Shown piece by piece: positions 56,926 through 64,000 of a DNA stretch of 64,000 nt. This stretch comes from Zelopaecilomyces penicillatus (taxonomy: Eukaryota > Ascomycota > Sordariomycetes > Hypocreales > Pseudodiploosporaceae): NCBI GenBank assembly GCA_005765155.1, contig VCCP01000005.1, forward strand, positions 806,001 to 870,000, written 5' to 3'. How positions within the stretch are numbered: the stretch's first letter is position 1; every line of letters starts with the position of its first letter. The notes beneath the pieces are model-generated. The model searched no databases and had not been told where the DNA came from. It saw nothing but the letters and a program-made list of their open reading frames with translations. A program made the position numbers and the translations under genes.

Positions 56926-57237
56926 CTAATGTGATTGGGGGGACAACTTGCGAAAGGGGACCCCCGACCGGCCGACTTTTGGCCCGGGATCGACGCGGCT
57001 TGGCAAGCCCAAGCTTGTTAATGTCCATCGTTGCTTGATGCCCCCAATAATGCTATCAAGGGCCTTGGAAACAGGCATGAAATTGTCGTCAACAAGGCCA
57101 TTGATCGCCGTGTCTAATTCTTTGTAAAACATGCTGAGGTTGCCAATAGCCGCGTTGAGGGACATGTTCCGTTTAATAACCAGAGCATAGGTGCTAGAGA
57201 CAGCAGCCAAGAGAGTAAGGGGAGTGGCAAACTTCAT
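56926..57237 (-). CDS. Small secreted protein, 103 aa, cysteine-free, with Kex2-type site
   Basis: The start at 57237 is preceded by a CCCATCCCATCATG-like leader typical of secreted-protein genes. The N terminus MKFATPLTLLAAVSSTYALV is a signal peptide, followed by IKR at residues 21-23, a possible Kex2 site. The segment of about residues 24-70 is helical in style (NAAIGNLSMFYKELDTAING, then ALDSIIGGIKQ), somewhat like the start of hydrophobic surface-binding protein A (HsbA), which is normally about twice as long. After residue 70 the composition changes to Pro/Arg/Gly-rich and helix periodicity is lost. The gene may therefore be a truncated HsbA-like protein or have a missed intron. The mature protein has no cysteine, unlike its neighbours. 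Confidence 0.6.
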   Translation of the reverse strand: MKFATPLTLLAAVSSTYALVIKRNMSLNAAIGNLSMFYKELDTAINGLVDDNFMPVSKALDSIIGGIKQRWTLTSLGLPSRVDPGPKVGRSGVPFRKLSPQSH

Positions 57238-57726
57238 GATGGGATGGGATGGGATTGTGGTATTTGCAGAAAAATTGGTGCTCAAACGAAAGGGGTTGTT
57301 CAAAGCAAGTAGAATCTTTAAACGGTGAACTGAGTGCTGATAGCTAATGATATCTATATACGCAAACATCACTGGAGAAGGAGAGTGTCTATGCTTATTG
57401 TCTCTCATCTCTGAGCCACTTCAAAATCTAACGATTCATACACCATCGATGTCTTGATCTCTATGCAGGGTTGTGTCTGGGCGAGTGAGTTGTCCTGTCT
57501 AAGACTCGAAACATTCAAAGCAGGGTGATCAGTTTGTCGACCAATTAATTATAGGGATTTGTGCGAGAGGAGGGGTGAGCCTTGTATTGTGTATACAACT
57601 AACTCAAGAATTCTCTAGCGAAAACCTCAACTCTCAACTCTTCTTGGGCGCCCCTCCTCATGTGTATCTGACAATACAGAAGTGTATCCCCCTCCCCCGC
57701 AACAGACATACGGTCATACCTACAGA
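57238..57726. other. Intergenic, divergent leader of the 103-aa secreted gene
   Basis: About 490 bp. The left end is the promoter and 5' leader of the minus-strand secreted-protein gene. A plus-strand frame at 57575-57862 begins here, but its codon use is poor and it is out of frame with the coding-like stretch that starts near 57735. Confidence 0.45.
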
Positions 57727-57734
57727 ACTTACGT

Positions 57735-58043
57735 CTTATCACCAAGTTCAAGCACTCCAGTGCCGTCCAGGGCAGCATCTCCAATGGCATACCCATCTTC
57801 GTTCGCGTCACCTTCAAGCCCGCCGCCACCACCGGTCAAGGCCAGGCCACCGCCCTCTGTGATGCCACAGGCGAGGGCGTCCTCGCCACCAAGGTCCGTC
57901 ACAACCCTTGCGTCGTGGTCCCATCGTCGAGGGCATGGCCTGCCTGCTCTTATTATTGCCGGTGCCGTCATTGCGCAGCACTAAGACAGGTGGCCAGAAA
58001 TTTGGTCAGCGGGCCTACTCAAAGCTCAAAGGTAACCATATAA
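57735..58043 (+). pseudogene. Coding remnant without a start, possibly a decayed secreted-protein gene
   Basis: From about 57744 one plus-strand frame shows very strong coding bias: nearly every codon ends in C or G, and it reads KFKHSSAVQGSISNGIPIFV, then RVTFKPAATTGQGQATALCD and GEGVLATKVRHNPC. There is no ATG or signal peptide in frame upstream; a possible acceptor CTACAG sits at about 57729-57734. After HNPCV the frame loses its codon bias and ends at 58041-58043, while the neighbouring frame continues plausibly with GPIVEGMACL. This suggests one indel plus loss of the first exon, or an exon whose upstream partner I could not find. Its placement among secreted-protein genes fits a decayed member of that group. 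No family is recognised. Confidence 0.4.
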
Positions 58044-58865
58044 AATAAATCTCAAAAGGCATCATGGTCCGGTCAAGTACAAGTGTTTCACAATGACGAA
58101 GTAAACCCGAAGACTAAGCTCTTTCTCAATCTAACCAAACACATCGAGAACTTCAAAAAAAAAAACGAAATACAAACCATCACTTACCACAAACGGATGA
58201 ACAGAAGCTTCGTGTATGAGGACCAAAAGGAATGCATATATGAGTTGCCGAAAATAGATGAACCATGTCCCTTTTCAACGTAAGCAACCGACATGCCCGC
58301 TCCAAAACCTCGCTTCAGATAAAAAAAGCAACGCTATGTAATATATGGTATCTGTATGTGTTATGTATACGAGATTCCCCAACAAGGAGAACACCAACAA
58401 CATCATCATCACAAGGCTATATCCGCTGGCTGTAGCCCCACACGTGATTCTAAATACAATGAGATGAACATATCCCCAGCATATCATGACCAGCAAGCTT
58501 ACAGCCCGAGTCCTTTTTCCCCTTTTTATTCCTCCTTCCTCACCCCATTCCACATACCCACACCCTACCCCCCCCCCCCCCCCCCCCCCCCCTTTATCGC
58601 GACCAGGCCGTTAGAATGTAACAAAGACAAACAAAACCTCCCACACGCCGTATTCGTTTATTAAAAGAGAGTGCTTCAGAACGCCACGCCACCTCAAAAA
58701 ATATTCTCCACATTGAACAAGAAAACAATCAGCCATTAGCTGCGCCAACTCTCCAAGAACACCTCCGCTTCAAAACCCGAGTATCCAGAAAAAGCAAGAA
58801 AGAGGATTAAAGGTCTCGTAAATGACCAATGTAGTACCGCACAGTGGGCAGTCGAAAAGGCTGCT
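58044..58865. other. Intergenic, 3' flank of the 1030-aa regulator, with poly-C tract
   Basis: About 820 bp: A-rich near 58040-58260, then a pyrimidine-rich block ending in a run of 25 C. It should include the 3'UTR of the minus-strand regulator. A frame of 66 codons at 58083-58283 is AT-rich and unsupported. Confidence 0.45.
58568..58592 (+). repeat. Homopolymer run of 25 C
   Basis: Twenty-five consecutive C as assembled, about 270 bp downstream of the regulator stop codon, so it would be a G run in that gene's 3' flank or 3'UTR. Confidence 0.9.
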
Positions 58866-61800
58866 TTACCCCCCTTGACCCATGGTATGATGTTCTTCGT
58901 ATATTCCCAACACATCTGGCGGAAGATACTCTAACCAATTGCTCATCAAGTCCGGTTGCTGCAATCCCAGCGCTCCCATGTCAATGTCCTGGCTGTCAAA
59001 TGTGATGCCTTCCATATTGCCCAACGCAGGGCCCCAGGATGCGGTTTGGTAAGGTACACCCTGGGAATAGTACACGTTATTATTGCTGTTGTTGTGAGTG
59101 GTACCTCCGCCAGTACTAGTGACGGAGTGGTGGCCAGTTGGGCGGGTATTGGAATTGTCCGCCAAAGCTGTGGCTGATGACATGTTGTAGGACTCGTATC
59201 CACTAGAGCGTGGGCCATGACTTGTGGCCTGGTAGCCTGGAGGCATGTATATCTGCTCGTCGTCGCCTTCTTCTGGGATTCTGTCATAAGTGACAGGAGG
59301 CTGGCCGCGACCTATCGAGCTGGAAAGTTGTGACGACTTGTGCTGCGAAGACCGTCGAGGAGAGTTCCGAACAGCAGACACATTAGGCTGTGAGAATGAA
59401 GGTGGGAACATGGTTCCAGTTTCGGGTAAACTTTGTCTGATGGGATCGTATACCATGTTTCCTGGCGGAGTGCCAGCCTGCCTTGGCATTGTCTGGGAAT
59501 GATGTCCACCCGCTGGCGTCGATACGTTGCTTCCAGGGTTCTGGTACATGAGCGTCAAGTTTGAATTTGGCGAGTTTGCAGTCCCTGCCAGAGTCCATGC
59601 AATGGGGGGTCCAGCCATCTTGGGTGATGAGTGGCCCTCCAGCCTCGCGAATTGGCTTCCCATGGTAGCTCGCGTTTGGGGCAGCTTGGTAAGCTCATAC
59701 TCTTCTGATGTATAGGTTTCGCAGTCCCACTTGCCCTTGGACTTCTGATCCAGGGCCGTAAGAATATACTTCACCCCTCCCCAGTAGGCGTGCATTTGCT
59801 GTAGAGAGTTGTAACATCGCTGATAATTCTGGTTTGCAGCCGAGGCGAGTAGCGAATGTCTGGATTGTTTACCATTGCCACTCAAACCTTTAATCTGGCT
59901 CTTAGGGCGATTGTTGTGGCCAGTAGGAGGTGATCCCTCCCGAGATGAGCCTTCTGAAGCATTGGCGCTCGACTCCATTAAGAAGGCACATGCTGCAATG
60001 TAAATAGGCTGGCTGGTGAAGGGATTACCGATGAAGCTTTTCGGGTCAATGAGGTCTGCGAAGGCCAAGATGTCGCAAATCGTCTTGGCACTGCTCATAC
60101 TCAGTTCACGGCTGTCAGAGAGTAGTTGAAGTTCGCTTCGCCATTCGCCGAACGGGGTCAGAAGCGTCGGTTGATGTAAAATGATGAAGAGCGCGTGAAA
60201 CCAAAAATGCAGCAGAATGAACGTGGTCCCTTGGCCCATGCCGAGATATGCCTTGAAATTGCTGACGTTGAACTGGAGGCGACAATCCCAATTCTTATAC
60301 TCTTTGGTCAATTCGTTCTCCATGCTAGTCAGCCTGCTCCACTTATCAGTGGTTAAATCCTTCACATCGCGTATATTGTTCAGCACATCACACACGCCGC
60401 CATAGAGATGTATGATTTCGAGGAAAATAGGAAATGGAGCCGGCCAGCCTGTGGCAGGATCAATAGCAGCTTCCGGAAAGGGTAGCTCAAAGTCATCGTT
60501 GCGTATCGTGACAGGTCTCCCAGTGCCGGAGGAGATAACACGATCTAGCACAAAGACGGACCAGAAGGTATCTATCCGTTCTTGTTCAACCTCTTTTTGT
60601 TCCTCGGGGCTAAGCGGGTTGAGTCCATCTTGATGTTTTTGCTCCTCTAAGCTCTCTGCATCTCCGTTTCCGTTTACGTGTCCACGATGGCGGGTATACC
60701 AAGGATCCTTTTCACCCTGATACATTATGCCAACACGTTTCTGCAGGCCCAGATCTACTGCCATGCGAATTGCCAGCCCAAGGTACATCCACAGGGCACT
60801 GTCCTGGTCGGCACCAAAGCCTTCGTAAGCCATAAGTAGGCACGCCTGAACTGCCCCCACTGATGGGCACGGAAACGTATCAACCGTAGCCGCTTTGGCT
60901 CTCTGTGCAAACGCTTGACCCCTATCTGTTCTAGGCATCTTATCGTTTCCACCAGTCAAAGCATGAACATCTGAAAATCGAGCAGCAATGGCGCATACGG
61001 CATCCACCAGGATTGGCTCAACATGTTTCTCCTTGACGAGGCGTAAGAACTTGGCCTGTTTCAAAAAGGGATAATTGCATCCAACATGGAGAAAAAAGGT
61101 AGTCACAAGTTGAAGAATTAATGGATGGACAGGGGCAAGACTATTGGGGTCGTAGACTGGCGCTTCTTCAATTGCGATGTCACTGTCGGCGGCAGAGCTG
61201 CTTGCTACGATGCCACTGGGCGTAGAAAGGGGCGATGCTCCAGAGTGCGAGCCACCGGTCGAACGACGACGGTCGCGAACTGACACAACCATCTGCTTAT
61301 AGCCAGGAACGATGGCTGTTGGACCAAAATAACGGAAGTAGGGAACACGGTGGTTGTGGGTGGTGCGCCGGAGGATGGGAGAGCTAGGCAGGTCGTCGGG
61401 CGTAATCAATGACTGAGGTTGTAATTGGTTAGAATGGGGAGGAGAGCGTGGTGCTCTCGCACGTGGGCCAACGCCTTCGTCGTTTTCATAGTGCTGAATC
61501 TTGGGTACGAAGCCGGCTACTGTAGGGGTTGTCGAGGATTCGGACACTGGCAGCCCATCACCGCCACTAGATGACGCTGGACTGTCATGAGATATCATGG
61601 TTTCAACTTTGACTGGCGGCTCTCTGTCGTCATTGTCGATGGTTCGTACAGCGTTTCGACGACTGTAGTTGTCCGAAGCCAGATCTTCTTCATCATCAGG
61701 TCGGACCTCCGCAGGCTCACTGCCCTCCTTCTTCAAGTCCTCCGGGTACCCCAGGCATCTATGGCCATTTCTAGTACACGTCGAGCATAGCGGCCGCTCA

Positions 61801-62061
61801 CCAGCGCATCTCGTCTTTCGCCGGCGGCAGGTCAGACATCTGCGGCGCGGACAAAAACACAGCTCAGGTCAGCGCCAACGGACAGTAAGCGAGAGGGAGG
61901 GAGAGTGCGGCAAGAGAAATGGTTACGAGGCCATCAACATACGCAGCGTTGATTCTGCGCCGCTTGGACGGCGGCTGGCCCTGGTTATGGACGAAGCGAA
62001 TCTGGCGTGGCGGCGCGCCCGAATCCGACCTGATGTTATTGGTGTTGAACAGAGTGGTCAT
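58866..62061 (-). CDS. Zn2Cys6 transcription factor with fungal middle homology domain, 1030 aa
   Basis: Exons 62061-61943 and 61839-58866 are joined by a 103 bp intron (61840-61942, donor GTATGT, acceptor CGCAG). The splice builds the zinc cluster RRRINAACLTCRRRKTRC followed by AGERPLCSTCTRNGHRC (C-x2-C-x6-C-x6-C-x2-C-x6-C) at about residues 35-70. The fungal-specific regulatory domain starts near FFLHVGCNYPFLKQAKFL and includes ALWMYLGLAIRMAVDLGL and ERIDTFWSVFVLDRVIS, which are standard landmarks. SLLASAANQNYQRCYNSLQQ and YWGGVKYILTALDQ follow, then a Ser/Asn/Pro-rich tail ending in an acidic, aromatic stretch (SNWLEYLPPDVLGIYEE) that could be an activation domain. The closest named orthologue cannot be assigned from sequence alone. 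The start ATG at 62061 is the first in its frame. Confidence 0.92.
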
Positions 62062-63438
62062 GGCTGTACCATGGCGATGGCGATGAAGGGCGATTCATCC
62101 GCTTGAGGGGGCGGGCGGAAGGGGGTTTAGACGATCGCGAAGGCGGATCAGACGAGCCTCTGTCTTTGTCTCGGTCGGGGGGTGGTTTCTCTCAAACAGA
62201 TGTATATATGTACGCTGTTCGCCTCTGCTGGTATCTGCTGGTCTCTCTGTCGGTCTCTCCTGTCCACGGTGTTCTTCTGATAGATCAGCCGCAGTCGTAC
62301 AGCAGCCAGAGGGCAAGCCCGTCGTCGTCAGGAGGAGGATCCGGATACGGGGTGGTGATGGACAAATTCAGAGGGCAACGTCTGCAGACATGGTCGCGGA
62401 GGGTCGGAACTTTGTGACGACCGCAGGTTGGGCAAATTGCTTTTCAGAACAGGTGATGAGCAGACAGTTGGCCAGGGTGGAGGGGGCGAGGAGGAGACAT
62501 GGATTGATGAGAGACATGGGGTCGCTGCTGCAGCTTGAGTGAGGCCTAGAGCCTGGAGCCTGGAGGCATGCACCTGGAGGCACGCTCTAGACACGCTCTA
62601 GGCATTGTGTAGGCATGTTGTAGGCATGCTGTAGGCATGCTGTAGGGGACTCGATGCCGCTGTTAGTCGGGTATTACTGTACCAACTGTACCTACACCAC
62701 TGTAGGTGTGCCAACCACTGTAAGGTACACCACTGTACATGCCGGCCATGGAACTGCCCGTCCATACGGAGTACAGCGGGCATGGCACCTCGATTAATTA
62801 CTCCGTCCAGCTCAGCTCAACCTGCTCACCTAAGTTGGACTGCTGCATGTTGGGCGGCGCCACCAATCATCAATCATGCTGTCAGCATTGCATTTGCCCC
62901 AGCGAACAATACCAATTGCTTTTACGTAGCACCGACGCCCACCTCGTTCGTGTTACCTGGTCTTGCCTGTTTAATACCCTGTTGATCCTGTTGCGACCCT
63001 TGCCTTTGGGGGGGAGGGGGGGCGTGGTTCACTCCATGTTGCCATGATCAGCAGAGTCTGTTGGGGTTTCAACTTTCGCCTCCACGTCAAGCCCGCTTCC
63101 CGTCCCGACGATCCAGCAACATCGTGTCTTTCATCTCCACGAGAGGACGGGCCACGTGACACTCGCATCTCGGCAACCAACGGGCTCGGATGAAGTGCCA
63201 TATTGACGTCGTGATGACAGTGAGGCTACCCTATAGGGATGGATCTAGTCAAGAAAATCATCCCTACATAGGCATGCCGGTAGAACATTTCATGTCTACA
63301 AAAAGGATGAATTAGGTGGCTTAAGTTGACGATAATACCCATTAGAATCACTCGAAATGCAGTTATCGTTCCTATTCCTTGAAAAATATTCCATTGTGAC
63401 TATGGCAACTGCGGGCAACTAATGCCACTGAGACATGC
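62062..63438. other. Promoter of the 1030-aa regulator and 3' flank of the next gene
   Basis: About 1.4 kb. A tandem repeat lies at 62607-62645, and CCACTGTA recurs between 62690 and 62740. A short hairpin with arms AGGGATG and CATCCCT lies near 63235-63265. No gene was recognised. Confidence 0.45.
62607..62645 (+). repeat. Short tandem repeat, unit about 11 bp (TGTAGGCATGC)
   Basis: About three and a half copies of TGTAGGCATG(T/C) follow one another, preceded by related GGAGGCATGCAC and CACGCTCTAG words at 62560-62600. It lies in the promoter region of the minus-strand regulator. Confidence 0.75.
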
Positions 63439-64000
63439 CTACCCAAGTACAACCGTGACACCCATATCTTGACTCACCTTCCTCCAAAGATCCCCCCTCC
63501 TCTCCTCCATTATTTCATCATCATCGCTCTCTTCATCCCCATCGTCTGACCTCCTCCAGACCTCTTGAACGATGCACCAAGCCCGATCAATATTCATCAT
63601 TCCCTGCCGCCGGGCGAGTGCTTGAAATGATTGCTCGGCATGATCTCGGTCGCTCGGCTCCACCGCTTCACATGCGGCCACAAAGAGCGGCCACAGTAAA
63701 GCTCCCAAGGGACCTTCGTTTATGACTGTGCCCATACAGTTCTCAAGACTAATGCGTGTGTGGTTCTGGACGACGGAATGGCTGCGGGCATATCCGTAGA
63801 TGGTGCGATAGAGGTAGACAAAGCCCGAATGACGATAAGCTATTGCGCTGTTGAGTATACTTTGAAGTCGCTTTATTGACGCCGTTGTCTTTTCTCCGGA
63901 TACGAACACTCCATCAGCCTCCACACAAGCCTGCGAGATCTCTTCCGATGGCAGGACTGGCTGCCAAGTTTGGAGTGAATGCTCAACGGCCGAGGCAGCG
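63439..64000 (-). CDS. Fungal regulator, C-terminal part (Fungal_trans_2-like), cut by window edge
   Basis: The frame is open from the right edge to a stop at 63439, about 187 codons. Its content fits the C-terminal end of Pro1-type Zn2Cys6 regulators: GFVYLYRTIYGYA, LGALLWPLFVAACEAVEP, DRDHAEQSFQALARRQGMMN and RAWCIVQEVWRRSDD, followed by an acidic run and DLWRKVSQDMGVTVVLG. This type of ending (a WPLFVAGCEA-like helix and an M-N-I helix before EVW) is characteristic of that domain. The DNA-binding domain would lie outside the window, so the gene cannot be named. It is tandem to the 1030-aa regulator gene on the same strand. Confidence 0.8.
   Translation of the reverse strand, partial: AASAVEHSLQTWQPVLPSEEISQACVEADGVFVSGEKTTASIKRLQSILNSAIAYRHSGFVYLYRTIYGYARSHSVVQNHTRISLENCMGTVINEGPLGALLWPLFVAACEAVEPSDRDHAEQSFQALARRQGMMNIDRAWCIVQEVWRRSDDGDEESDDDEIMEERRGDLWRKVSQDMGVTVVLG

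Noticed and set aside
57575..57862. A 95-codon plus-strand frame overlapping the coding remnant.
   Set aside because: It is out of frame with the strong codon-bias signal and gives a His/Arg/Gln-rich product typical of a shifted frame.

Overview
The window is nuclear DNA of a filamentous ascomycete, most probably a Sordariomycete and perhaps Hypocreales (inference from gene content and protein style). Evidence: short GT-AG introns of about 50-180 bp, often with a CTAAC/CTAAT-like branch point; very long low-complexity regulatory proteins; Zn2Cys6 transcription factors; a septation-network scaffold; and large intergenic spaces carrying microsatellites. I found no tRNA, rRNA, intact transposon or CRISPR array.

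Left part (1-31 kb): an FAD-dependent oxidoreductase cut by the left edge (minus strand); the inositol hexakisphosphate kinase KCS1 (minus); 3.1 kb without a convincing gene; a conserved fungal protein of unknown role (minus) divergent from the 1849-residue septation initiation network scaffold Cdc11/Nud1 (plus); a six-exon Zn2Cys6 regulator (plus); a TBC-domain Rab GTPase-activating protein (plus); and, convergent with it, a peroxisomal enoyl-CoA isomerase/hydratase ending in AKL (minus).

Middle (31-51.7 kb): the ER mannosyltransferase ALG2 (plus) shares a 1.1 kb promoter interval with the isomerase. A Sak1/Ssp1-type kinase that would act upstream of Snf1/AMPK follows on the minus strand, with a probable 5'UTR intron. 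After it lies a stretch of about 12.5 kb with no gene I can support, rich in homopolymer and dinucleotide tracts, including a run of 29 C.

Right part (51.7-64 kb): a different texture. Two small cysteine-rich secreted proteins (68 aa with 6 Cys, 86 aa with 8 Cys), a cysteine-free secreted protein of 103 aa and a coding remnant lie within 6.4 kb, interleaved with the mitochondrial lipoate ligase AIM22 and an atypical SRPK-like kinase. This resembles an effector-type island. A Zn2Cys6 regulator of 1030 aa and the C-terminal part of a second fungal regulator cut by the right edge complete the window.

Functionally the core genes are housekeeping or signalling (inositol pyrophosphate synthesis, septation, vesicle traffic, N-glycosylation, fatty acid oxidation, energy sensing, lipoylation). 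The secreted-protein island and the long non-coding interval are the places most likely to hold something undescribed. All spliced models were built by hand from reading frames and splice consensus; none is supported by transcript data.
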